Source of the DNA: Castellaniella sp040276065
GTDB lineage: Bacteria; Pseudomonadota; Gammaproteobacteria; Burkholderiales; Burkholderiaceae_B
Direction: 5' to 3'
NCBI RefSeq assembly: GCF_040276065.1
Contig: NZ_JBELOI010000003.1
Span: forward strand, 62,001-126,000
Length of the DNA: 64,000 nucleotides
Part shown: positions 1-9,581 of the stretch, piece after piece
Layout of the letters: each line of letters opens with the position of its first letter
Numbering within the stretch: position 1 is the stretch's first letter
Position numbers and translations under genes: made by a program
The notes under the pieces: generated by a model
Told to the model about the DNA's origin: nothing
The model's database searches: none
Seen by the model: only the letters and a program-made list of their open reading frames with translations

Positions 1-71
1 CGCCATCAGAGGTCTTCGACAATCCGCAAAGCCCGCGGCTGCGGCAATTTTTGTCCGGCAATCTGAAGTAG
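1..71 (+). CDS. Amino-acid ABC transporter ATP-binding protein, C-terminal end only (5' partial)
   Basis: The first 71 bases read in frame 3 as a C-terminal tail, PSEVFDNPQSPRLRQFLSGN plus LK, ending in TAG. The pattern EVFDNPQ-S-PR-R-FLS is the typical end of GlnQ/HisP-type ATPases that energise polar amino-acid uptake. Only about 22 residues are visible, so neither the Walker motifs nor the substrate can be judged. The rest of the gene lies left of the window, presumably after permease and binding-protein genes. The gene is convergent with the minus-strand hydrolase/acetyltransferase gene. Confidence 0.7.
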   Translation, partial: PSEVFDNPQSPRLRQFLSGNLK

Positions 72-77
72 GGCCCG

Positions 78-281
78 ATGCCCGAGCCTGCGTCAACGGG
101 CGGCGACCTTGCTGTTCGCACGCAGCTCCAGCTGGCGAGAGACGCGCTCTACTCTTTGGGTCACTACGCGCCCGGCGTCGATCCGCCTCCGGACTGGAGC
201 AAGGAAAGCCATGGCGGCCCAACGACCTTCGGTTTCGCGCAATGGCAAAACGGCAAGCTCGTCACTCTGCGGGGCCGGTGA
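78..281 (+). CDS. Small hypothetical protein (67 aa), doubtful
   Basis: A 67-codon frame starts 6 bases after the ABC ATPase stop and overlaps the end of the convergent gene by 20 bases. A weak GAAG precedes the ATG. The product is hydrophilic, with a segment DWSKESHGGPTTFGFAQW, and has no signal peptide, membrane segment or recognised domain. The composition is not obviously that of an out-of-frame shadow and no other gene covers 72-261, so it is listed with low confidence. It could equally be untranslated spacer. Confidence 0.35.
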   Translation: MPEPASTGGDLAVRTQLQLARDALYSLGHYAPGVDPPPDWSKESHGGPTTFGFAQWQNGKLVTLRGR

Positions 282-1320
282 GCCGGCGCCGCATCAGCAC
301 GTGGGGGATGCCCGCCTCCATGAACGTCGGGCCCTCCTCCACAAAACCATGGCGAGCATAGAAGGGCCGCGCCCGCAACTGCGCGGCGAGGATGACTTCC
401 TCGTCACCGCGCCGGCGGGCTTCATCCACCAGGGCGGCCAATAGGGCCGCGCCGACCCCCTGGCCTCGCCAGGGCTTGCGCACCGCCATGCGGCCGATAT
501 GGCCGTCAGGCAGCAAGCGCCCCGTGCCCATGGGGCGCCCGTCGGCGGCATAGGCGATGGCATGGACACACTGCGCATCCATCCCGTCGAGCTCAAGCTC
601 GAGCGGGACATCCTGCTCGTGGACGAAGACCTCGCTGCGGATGCGCGAAGCCTGCGGACCCAGGTCCTCCCATAAACCCGTCGCCACGCGCCGCGCACTC
701 CCGTCCGGTCGATCAATGTCCGCCGCGTCCTCCAGCCCAAGCGCGAACGCCAGCACCTCGGGCTGCCAATCGGCGAAATCCGCAAGTCCGTGGTCGCTGC
801 CCTCGATGATCCGCTGGCGGGACCCCGCGTAGCGAGCCCGCATCTCGCGCCAATCCAGAACCTCGTCGCCGGTGGCGGCCACCAGGAAATAACGCGCCGG
901 ATCCGATAGCACGGGAATCTCGGCCTCGGCCTGCGCCAGTTCCTGGACGTAGTCCGGCAGGAATTCGAATGGCGCGTCGCCATGGAAGGTCCGGTGCGAT
1001 CCAACCTGGGTCGCCAGGTCCCGGGCCGCATGGACGACCGGATTGAGCACAACGGCCCGGCATCCCAGGCGCTCGGCGAGCCAGGTGGCGTAGAACCCCC
1101 CCAAGGACGAGCCGATGACCGCCAGGTCCTCGCGACGCCCGCCGGCCGCCAGCCATTGCTCGGCCCGTGCCAGGGCCTGGGCCAGGGCCGCGCGCGGGCT
1201 GGCCGGTAATTGGGGGCACCACCACTGTCCGTCGAGCCCTCGTGCGGCCAGGGCCGCCGCCATCAGGCGCGCCTTGTGGGACTGTGGCGAGGAACGGAAC
1301 CCATGCAGGTAGAGGATCAT
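262..1320 (-). CDS. YqiA-like alpha/beta hydrolase fused to a GNAT acetyltransferase
   Basis: The 352-residue product has two parts. Residues 1 to about 195 resemble YqiA/YcfP (UPF0227) esterases: an LHGF motif at 4-7 after the first strand, the nucleophile elbow GSSLGG with Ser72, and a late GSDHGL with His177 as likely catalytic histidine. Residues about 205-352 are a GNAT N-acetyltransferase with the acetyl-CoA loop RGQGVG at 285-290 and the closing YARHGF element, closest in style to ElaA/YjcF-type GNATs. The substrates of both halves are unknown. It is the last gene of the rimP-typA run, 23 bases after typA. Confidence 0.8.
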   Translation of the reverse strand: MILYLHGFRSSPQSHKARLMAAALAARGLDGQWWCPQLPASPRAALAQALARAEQWLAAGGRREDLAVIGSSLGGFYATWLAERLGCRAVVLNPVVHAARDLATQVGSHRTFHGDAPFEFLPDYVQELAQAEAEIPVLSDPARYFLVAATGDEVLDWREMRARYAGSRQRIIEGSDHGLADFADWQPEVLAFALGLEDAADIDRPDGSARRVATGLWEDLGPQASRIRSEVFVHEQDVPLELELDGMDAQCVHAIAYAADGRPMGTGRLLPDGHIGRMAVRKPWRGQGVGAALLAALVDEARRRGDEEVILAAQLRARPFYARHGFVEEGPTFMEAGIPHVLMRRRLTGPAE

Positions 1321-1343
1321 GGCCGGACTCGTGGCGGGGCGGC

Positions 1344-3160
<1,817 letters not shown>

Positions 3161-3164
<4 letters not shown>

Positions 3165-3916
3165 GCGGAGTCCTCTGGTTTGATGACCGCCGGCAACAAA
3201 GGGGCCGGCAGTGCGTGTAAGGGGATCAGCGCCGATTGCGGCGCCTCCATGGTCTGCAAGGCGTCAAGTCCGATCGAGCGCTCGATGTCGAAAGGGCCGA
3301 CCCGGGTGCGGCGCAGGACCGCCAAGTGGGCATAGCATCCCAGGGCGCGGCCGATGTCCTGCGCGAGGGTGCGGATGTAGGTGCCTTTGCTGCAATCCAC
3401 CTGCACGAGGGCCTGCCGGGGATCGCAGGAGAGCAGGTCCAGCGCGTGGATGGTCACACGGCGCGCGGGGCGCTCCAGCTCGATACCCTGGCGCGCGTAC
3501 TCATATAGCGGCTTGCCGTCGCGCTTGAGCGCCGAGATCATCGGCGGCACCTGCTCGATGGGGCCGCGAAACTGCGCCAGCACCTCCTCGAGCCGATCGC
3601 GCGCGACACCCTCGAAATCCTCGGGCGCACGCCGGGTCACGACGCCAGTACAGTCACCGCTATCGGTTTCCTCGCCGAAAGCCAGCGTCGCCAGGTAAGT
3701 CTTGTCGGCCTCGAGCATGGCGCTCGAGATCTTGGTCGCACGGCCGAAGCAGCACAACAGCAAGCCTGTCGCAAAAGGATCCAGGGTGCCGGTATGACCG
3801 GCCTTGCGCGCGTCGACCGCGCGCTTGGCACGCTGCAGGGCATGGTTGCTGGACAGGCCTTCGGGTTTGTCCAGCAACAGGACGCCGTCGAGCAACTGCC
3901 CGCGTCGGGATGCCAT
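3161..3916 (-). CDS. truB: tRNA pseudouridine-55 synthase TruB
   Basis: TruB converts U55 of the T-loop to pseudouridine in tRNAs and also helps tRNA folding. The 251-residue protein has the catalytic motif HTGTLDPFATG with Asp46 as nucleophile, an N-terminal DGVLLLDKPEGLSSN strand, and the RVGPFDIERS motif near the C-terminus. It follows rbfA after 34 bases and overlaps typA by 4 bases. Length is at the short end of the family; the short C-terminus after the last motif suggests a reduced PUA region. Confidence 0.95.
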
Positions 3917-3950
3917 CGTTCAATCCGTCCAGGGTGGAGACGACAGCCCG

Positions 3951-4361
3951 TCAGGGCTCGCCGTCGGGGTCTTCGAGCTCGGGGATTCCCGAGGCGCCCG
4001 CATGCGGGCGATTGGCCCGATCGATCAGTTGGGACAATTCGATGCCACGCGCCAACTGCGCATCGTGCAGAAAGCGCAGGGTCGGCACCGTATGGATGTG
4101 CAACAGCTTGAAGAGCTGGGAATGCAGCCAGCCGGCCTTTTCGTTGAGTGCCTGGGACGCGGCCTCGGGCTCGGCGCCCAGCACGGTGAAATACACCTTG
4201 GCATGGGCATAGTCGGCCGTCAGATCCACCCCGGTCAGCGTGATCAGCCCCACGCGTGCGACGTCCAGTTCGCGCTGGACGAGGCCGGCCAGATCCTTCT
4301 GGATCTGGTCGGCCAAGCGCGTATTGCGGCCGGGATTGGATTTGGGTTTATGACGAGCCAT
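3951..4361 (-). CDS. rbfA: 30S ribosome-binding factor RbfA
   Basis: RbfA binds immature 30S subunits and promotes 16S rRNA 5'-end processing. The start is placed at the ATG giving MARHKPKSNPGRNTRLADQI; a longer frame to 4472 overlaps the end of infB and its extra N-terminus is not family-like. The resulting 136 residues match the usual length. The KH-like core includes QIQKDLAGLVQRELDVARVG and the VYFTVLG strand. It lies 20 bases after infB and 34 bases before truB. Confidence 0.93.
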   Translation of the reverse strand: MARHKPKSNPGRNTRLADQIQKDLAGLVQRELDVARVGLITLTGVDLTADYAHAKVYFTVLGAEPEAASQALNEKAGWLHSQLFKLLHIHTVPTLRFLHDAQLARGIELSQLIDRANRPHAGASGIPELEDPDGEP

Positions 4362-4381
4362 ATCGATAGCGTCCGGACGGA

Positions 4382-7228
4382 CTACAGCGTCCGGGCGACC
4401 TCCTTGATCTCGAAGATCTCGAGCTGGTCGCCGACCTGGATATCGTTGTTGCCCTTGAGCGTGATCCCGCAATCGAAGCCAGACTTGATCTCCTTGACAT
4501 CGTCCTTGAAGCGACGCAAGGAATCAATCGAACCGCTCCAGTGCACGACGTGGTTGCGCAGCAGGCGAACCTGGGAATCGCGTCGCACCAGGCCCTCGAG
4601 CACCATGCAGCCCGCGATATTGCCCACGCGCGACACGGTGAAGACCTCGCGAATCTCGACCAGGCCGATGATTTCCTCGCGTTTTTCCGGTGCCAGCATG
4701 CCCGAGAGGGCATTGCGCACATCATCGATCGCGTCGTAGATGATGTTGTAGTAGCGCAGATCGATGTCGTTGGTCTCGGCGAGCTTTTTGGCGCTCTGGT
4801 CGGCGCGCACGTTGAAGCCGATGATGACCGCGTTCGAGGCGATGGCCAGGTTGACGTCGCTCTCGGAGATGCCGCCCACGGCCGCGTGCACGACCTGCAC
4901 CCGGACCTCGTCGGTGGAGAGTTTCAGCAAGGAGGACACCAGGGCCTCTTGCGAGCCTTGCACGTCGGTCTTGACGATCAGGGCCAGCGTGCGGGCACCC
5001 TCGCCCATGTTGTCGAACATGGACTCGAGCTTGGCGGCCTGCTGGCGCGCGAGCTTGACGTCGCGGAACTTGCCCTGGCGGAACAGCGCGATCTCGCGCG
5101 CCTTGCGCTCATCGGCCAGAACCAGGACCTCGTCGCCGGCCGCCGGGACCTCGGCCAGGCCCTGGATCTCGACCGGCGTGGACGGGCCGGCGGATTGCGT
5201 GGGCTTGCCGGTATCGTTGAGCATGGCGCGCACGCGGCCAAAGGCCACGCCCGCCAGCACCGCATCGCCGCGATGCAGCGTACCGCTCTGGACCAGGATG
5301 GTTGCCACCGGGCCGCGCCCCTTGTCCAGGCGCGCCTCGATGACGATGCCCTTGGCGGGCGCGTCCACCGATGCGGTGAGTTCGAGAATTTCGGCCTGCA
5401 GCAGGACGTTCTCGAGCAACTCGTCGATGCCGGCGCCCGTCTTGGCCGACACAGGCACGAAAGGCACGTCGCCGCCGTACTCCTCGGGCACGACCTCCTC
5501 GGCCACCAGCTCTTGCTTGACGCGCTCGGGATTCGCCTCGGGCTTGTCGATCTTGTTGATCGCCACCACCAGGGGCACGTTGGCCGCCTTGGCGTGGTGG
5601 ATGGCTTCCTTGGTCTGCGGCATGACGCCGTCGTCCGCGGCCACCACCAGGATCACGATATCGGTCGCCTGGGCGCCGCGCGCACGCATGGCGGTAAAGG
5701 CCTCGTGACCCGGGGTATCGAGGAAGGTCACCATGCCCCGGTCGGTCTTGACGTTGTAGGCACCGATGTGCTGCGTGATGCCGCCTGCTTCGCCGGTGGC
5801 CACTTTGGTGCGCCGGATGTAGTCCAGCAGCGAGGTCTTGCCGTGATCGACGTGGCCCATGACGGTCACCACGGGCGCGCGCGGCAGGGCTTCGGTCTCG
5901 GTCGACTCGGCATCCTCGAGGAAAGCCTCCGGATCGTCGAGCTTGGCGGCGATGGCGGTATGACCCAGCTCCTCTACCACGATCATGGCCGTTTCCTGGT
6001 CCAGAATCTGGTTGATGGTGACCATCTGGCCGAGCTTCATCAAGTGCTTGATGACCTCGGCGGCCTTGACAGCCATCTTGTGCGCGAGATCCGCGACGGA
6101 AATTGTCTCTGGGACGTGGACCTCGCGGGCGATGAACTCGGCATGCTGCACCTCGTTTTGCTCGATGCGCTGGCGGCCCTGGCGACCCTGACGGCCCTTG
6201 CCGCCCCCCCGACCCTTGCCGCCCGCGCGCCAGGCATCACGCCCCGCGCCCGGCGACAGCGTCTCGGCCCTGGAGGCGGGCTTCTTGCGTCCGCCGTCAT
6301 TGGCCCAGCTCGAGGACACATCCGCGGTCTTGATGATTTTCTTGCCCTCGGTTTCTTTCTTGGGGGTCGTCTTGGCGCCCGCGGGCTTGTGCAGAGTGCC
6401 GGTCTTGGACTCCTCGGGCTCGGGCGCGCGCAAGACCTTGCGCGGACGGCTGAGCATCTCGCGCAGGGCCGCGGCCTCGGCCTCGGCGGCGCGGCGCGCC
6501 CGGTCGCGCTCGGGGTCGGCGGCCGGGGCCGCGCGGCGGGCTCGACCCGCCGTCGGCGCCGAAACCGGCGCGGCCGGCGGCGTGACCTCGGCGGCGCCGG
6601 CATCGGCCTCAGGCCCGGCATCGGCATCGGCATCGGCCGTAGCCTCGGCCTCGGCAGGCGCGGGCTCCGATTCCGGCGCTTCGGCGGCGGGTTGGGCCGG
6701 CGCGGCGTCTAGCGCCTCAACGGCCTCGGGTACGGTGGCCTCGTCGGGCGCGGCGGCCTCGACCACAACGGGGGCCTCGGGCGCCGGCTGGGCGGCATCA
6801 TGTTCGGACGCGGATGCGGCCGGCGGCGTGGCCACCGGGGCCTCGGCCTGGGGCTCGGCAGGCACCTGGGCGGGCGCCGGGGCCTCGGGCGCGGCAGCGC
6901 CTTCGGCGCGTGCAGTCTCGACCAATTCGGCCGGATCGCGCTTGACGAAGACGCGCTTCTTGCGGACCTCGACCTGGATGGTGCGAGAACGCCCCGAACC
7001 ATCCGCCTGATGGATTTCACTGGTCTGGCGGCGGGTCAAGGTGAGCTTCTTGCCCTGGCTGGTGCCGTGTGAGCGCTGCAAGGCCTCGAGCAAGGCGGCC
7101 TTGTCCGCGTCGGTCACGCCGGCGTCCACCGATTCGAGCTCGACGCCCGCCGAACGGAATTGTTCCAGCAGCACGTTAGCGGGCATGTTCAGCTCTTCGG
7201 CAAACTGAGCGACGGTGTTACTCGGCAT
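4382..7228 (-). CDS. infB: Translation initiation factor IF-2
   Basis: IF-2 is the GTPase that brings initiator fMet-tRNA to the 30S subunit and promotes subunit joining. The 948-residue protein has the IF2_N winged-helix element at residues 1-50, then a long low-complexity Ala/Glu/Pro-rich linker at about 101-260, a second IF2_N module near 370-425, and the G domain with GHVDHGKT at 458-465, DTPGHEAF and NKIDK. Domains II-IV and the fMet-tRNA binding C2 domain follow. It lies between nusA and rbfA. Confidence 0.97.
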   Translation of the reverse strand: MPSNTVAQFAEELNMPANVLLEQFRSAGVELESVDAGVTDADKAALLEALQRSHGTSQGKKLTLTRRQTSEIHQADGSGRSRTIQVEVRKKRVFVKRDPAELVETARAEGAAAPEAPAPAQVPAEPQAEAPVATPPAASASEHDAAQPAPEAPVVVEAAAPDEATVPEAVEALDAAPAQPAAEAPESEPAPAEAEATADADADAGPEADAGAAEVTPPAAPVSAPTAGRARRAAPAADPERDRARRAAEAEAAALREMLSRPRKVLRAPEPEESKTGTLHKPAGAKTTPKKETEGKKIIKTADVSSSWANDGGRKKPASRAETLSPGAGRDAWRAGGKGRGGGKGRQGRQGRQRIEQNEVQHAEFIAREVHVPETISVADLAHKMAVKAAEVIKHLMKLGQMVTINQILDQETAMIVVEELGHTAIAAKLDDPEAFLEDAESTETEALPRAPVVTVMGHVDHGKTSLLDYIRRTKVATGEAGGITQHIGAYNVKTDRGMVTFLDTPGHEAFTAMRARGAQATDIVILVVAADDGVMPQTKEAIHHAKAANVPLVVAINKIDKPEANPERVKQELVAEEVVPEEYGGDVPFVPVSAKTGAGIDELLENVLLQAEILELTASVDAPAKGIVIEARLDKGRGPVATILVQSGTLHRGDAVLAGVAFGRVRAMLNDTGKPTQSAGPSTPVEIQGLAEVPAAGDEVLVLADERKAREIALFRQGKFRDVKLARQQAAKLESMFDNMGEGARTLALIVKTDVQGSQEALVSSLLKLSTDEVRVQVVHAAVGGISESDVNLAIASNAVIIGFNVRADQSAKKLAETNDIDLRYYNIIYDAIDDVRNALSGMLAPEKREEIIGLVEIREVFTVSRVGNIAGCMVLEGLVRRDSQVRLLRNHVVHWSGSIDSLRRFKDDVKEIKSGFDCGITLKGNNDIQVGDQLEIFEIKEVARTL

Positions 7229-7291
7229 TCGACTCTCTCTTTATCACTACTATTTCGGACAATGGCGCTGGGTGGACGGGCGGCGGCGGAA

Positions 7292-8773
7292 TCAGGCCTC
7301 GTCCTCGAACCAATGCGCCCTTGCCTGCATGATCATGTCGCTGGCGACGTCCTGCGGCAGATCCGTCATTTCCGCCAGTTCGTCGGCGGCCAACTCGGCC
7401 AGATCGTCCAGCGTCGTGATGCCATGCTCGGCGAGCCTGGCCACCAACGCGGCATCCATGCCGTTGATTTCAAGCAGATCGCGCGCGGTCTGCACGCGTT
7501 CCTCGTGGGCAATCGCCTCAGTCAGCAAGGCATTGCGCGCCCGCGTGCGCAGCTCGTTGACCGTGTCCTCGTCGAAGGCCTCGATCTCGAGCAGCTCCTG
7601 CATCGGCACGTAGGCGACCTCCTCGAGGCCGGTGAAACCCTCGTCGATCAGGATGTCGGCGACCTCCTCGTCCACATCGAGCCTGGAAATGAAGGTATGC
7701 CGCAGCGTGGTGCGCTCTTCGTCCTGACGGTTCTGGCTCTCCTCGGGCGTCATGATATTGATCTGCCAGCCGGTGAGTTCGGAAGCCAGGCGCACATTCT
7801 GTCCACGCGCGCCGATCGCCTTGGGCAGATTTTCCTCGTCGACCACGACATCCATGGCGTGCCGATCCTCGTCGACGAGAATGGAGACCACGTGCGCAGG
7901 CGCCAGCGCGCCGATGACGAATTCGGCCGGGTCGTCGGCCCACAGCACGATGTCCACCTGTTCGCCGCCGAGCTCGTTGCGCACGGCGGTGACGCGCGAC
8001 CCGCGCATGCCCACGCAGGTGCCGATCGGGTCGATGCGCTTGTCGTAGGCCACGACGGCGATCTTGGCACGCACGCCTGGATCGCGAGCCGCCGCCTTGA
8101 TCTCGAGCAGGCCCTGCTCGATCTCGGGAACCTCGTTCTCGAACAGCTCGCGGATGAATTCCGGCGCGGTGCGCGAGAGGATGACCTGCTGGCCGCGCGC
8201 GGTGTAATCAACCTTCATGACCCAGGCGCGCACACGATCGCCGGCCCGGATATTTTCCTTGGGGATCATCTCGGTGCGCGGCAGCCGGGCCTCGACCTTG
8301 CCGATCTCGATGATGGCATCGCCCTTGTCCAGGCGTTTGACCGTGCCCGACACAATGGTTTCGCCCCGATCCAGGAAGTCATTGAGCACCTGCTCGCGCT
8401 CGGCGTCGCGGATCTTTTGCAAGATCGCCTGCTTGGCCGCCTGCGCGCCGATGCGGCCGAACTCGACGGGCTCGAGAGGCTCTTCGATGTACTCGCCCTC
8501 TTGGATGCCGGGCACGAGCTCCTGGGCCTCGGAGAGCAGCTCTTGCTGATCGGGCTCTTGGAGGCCAGCCTCGTCGGGCACCACCAGCCAGCGGCGGAAT
8601 CCCTCGTGCTCGCCGGTCTGGCGATCGATGGCCACGCGAATGTCGGTGTCTTCTTTGAAGCGTTTTTTCATGGCCGATGCCAGGGCGCTCTCGAGGGCGC
8701 CGAACACGACCTCGCGCTCGACGTTCTTTTCACGCGCCAGGGCGTCGACCAATAGAAGAATTTCGCGACTCAT
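7292..8773 (-). CDS. nusA: Transcription termination/antitermination factor NusA
   Basis: NusA binds RNA polymerase and nascent RNA and controls pausing, termination and rRNA antitermination. The 493-residue length is the standard one. An N-terminal polymerase-binding domain (about 1-125) is followed by an S1 domain (GDAIIEIGKVEARLPRTE region), two KH domains (including VGMRGSRVTAVRNELGGE) and two acidic C-terminal helix-hairpin repeats, as in the E. coli protein. The start overlaps the rimP stop by 4 bases. Confidence 0.97.
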   Translation of the reverse strand: MSREILLLVDALAREKNVEREVVFGALESALASAMKKRFKEDTDIRVAIDRQTGEHEGFRRWLVVPDEAGLQEPDQQELLSEAQELVPGIQEGEYIEEPLEPVEFGRIGAQAAKQAILQKIRDAEREQVLNDFLDRGETIVSGTVKRLDKGDAIIEIGKVEARLPRTEMIPKENIRAGDRVRAWVMKVDYTARGQQVILSRTAPEFIRELFENEVPEIEQGLLEIKAAARDPGVRAKIAVVAYDKRIDPIGTCVGMRGSRVTAVRNELGGEQVDIVLWADDPAEFVIGALAPAHVVSILVDEDRHAMDVVVDEENLPKAIGARGQNVRLASELTGWQINIMTPEESQNRQDEERTTLRHTFISRLDVDEEVADILIDEGFTGLEEVAYVPMQELLEIEAFDEDTVNELRTRARNALLTEAIAHEERVQTARDLLEINGMDAALVARLAEHGITTLDDLAELAADELAEMTDLPQDVASDMIMQARAHWFEDEA

Positions 8774-9240
8774 CGCTTCTTACCTTTGAAATCAAGAACC
8801 GGGTCCAGCTTGGCCCGATCCACATCGTCAAAAGAAAACTCAAGCACCCGCGGCTGGCCCGGATGCGGTTCATATTCCAGGCTCAGGGCGGGCTCGGCGG
8901 CGTCCGCCACCCGCAGGACGCCGGTGAAGACCTTGCGGTTATCGACTGGTTCGCGCAGGCGGATCTCGATGCGCTGCCCGTCAAACCGCAAATAGTCGGC
9001 CAGACGGCGCAAGGGCCGATCGACGCCAGGCGAACTGACCTCGAGGCGCTGGTAGTCGACGCCTTCGACCTCGAAGACACGTGATAACTGCCGGGACACC
9101 TGCTCGCAATCCTCGATACGCACGCCCTCGGGACGATCGATGGTGACGCGCAGCAGGCCCAGCGGGGCGCGTTCCACATCCACCAGTTCCATATCGAGTC
9201 CCCGCATCGCCTGCTGGGTGATCGCAAAGATATCCGCCAT
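8770..9240 (-). CDS. rimP: Ribosome maturation factor RimP
   Basis: RimP is needed for 30S subunit maturation. The chosen ATG at 9240 gives MADIFAITQQAMRGLDMELV and 156 residues, the normal family size; extending to 9369 would read back through leader hairpins and add a non-conserved tail. The conserved core includes EDCEQVSRQLSRVFE and YRLEVSSPGVDRPL-like motifs (here YQRLEVSSPGVDRPLRR). The ribosome-binding site is poor: only a GGA, which directly follows the U-tract of a terminator-like hairpin. Confidence 0.94.
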   Translation of the reverse strand: MADIFAITQQAMRGLDMELVDVERAPLGLLRVTIDRPEGVRIEDCEQVSRQLSRVFEVEGVDYQRLEVSSPGVDRPLRRLADYLRFDGQRIEIRLREPVDNRKVFTGVLRVADAAEPALSLEYEPHPGQPRVLEFSFDDVDRAKLDPVLDFKGKKR

Positions 9241-9247
9241 AAATTCC

Positions 9248-9277
9248 AAAAAAAAGGGGCTGTCCGGCCAGCCCTTT
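9248..9277 (-). terminator. Terminator-like hairpin directly upstream of rimP (possible attenuator)
   Basis: On the minus strand AAAGGGCTG pairs with CAGCCCCTTT with one bulged base and a short loop, followed by a run of eight T residues. This is the form of an intrinsic terminator, yet it ends only 7 bases before the rimP start codon and inside the leader. The same AGCCCC arm can instead pair with an upstream GGGGCT at 9284-9289, giving a mutually exclusive structure. I infer transcription attenuation of the nusA operon, not a proven one. Confidence 0.65.
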
Positions 9278-9285
9278 GTCATAAG

Positions 9286-9344
9286 CCCCAGGGGGCCGCC
9301 AACGCCATGTCTGTAAAACAGTCTCGGCGGCAAAGCCCCCGGGG
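9286..9344 (-). promoter_or_regulatory. Long leader hairpin of the rimP operon
   Basis: CCCCAGGGGGCCGCC at 9286-9300 is complementary to GGCGGCAAAGCCCCCGGGG at 9326-9344 with only a small internal loop, and the loop itself contains a CTGT-AAA-ACAG mini hairpin. A further CCAGGG/CCCTGG hairpin lies at about 9355-9379. Together with the terminator-like hairpin these make a structured 5' untranslated leader. No known riboswitch consensus was recognised. Confidence 0.5.
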
Positions 9345-9543
9345 ACGAGTCTGCCCAGGGGTCAGCCACCGGGGCCCTGGAAAACGGCAGCCACCAAAAG
9401 CCATGAGGCCCAACCCATCCACCACCCAGAAACTCGACCTACCGAAAACGCCATTCAGTCATGCATAACTCATCACTGTTATGCCATTCAGAACCGCCTG
9501 CCCGTCCACAACCACGACAACTCAAATGGCTGTAAAGCCTTTC

Positions 9544-9569
9544 ATTATAACAGAATAGTGTCCTGTCAC
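9544..9569 (-). promoter_or_regulatory. Candidate promoter of the rimP-typA operon
   Basis: The minus strand has an exact TATAAT at 9549-9544. A GTGACA lies upstream at 9569-9564, but the spacing of 14 is short; at 17 spacing the -35 is poor. Transcription would start near 9537 and give a leader of about 300 nt before rimP. The 9241-9581 interval otherwise holds no gene. Confidence 0.4.
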
Positions 9570-9581
9570 GGCGGTTTTCAT

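Noticed and set aside
3951..4472. Longer rbfA start at 4472
   Set aside because: The added 37 residues overlap the infB coding end and are not RbfA-like; ATG 4361 gives the normal protein.
4541..6712. Plus-strand open frame of over 700 codons antisense to infB
   Set aside because: Same shadow effect: repetitive His/Leu/Gly text complementary to IF-2, which is unambiguous on the minus strand.
7160..8755. Plus-strand frame of about 530 codons antisense to nusA
   Set aside because: NusA on the minus strand is certain; the antisense product resembles no protein.
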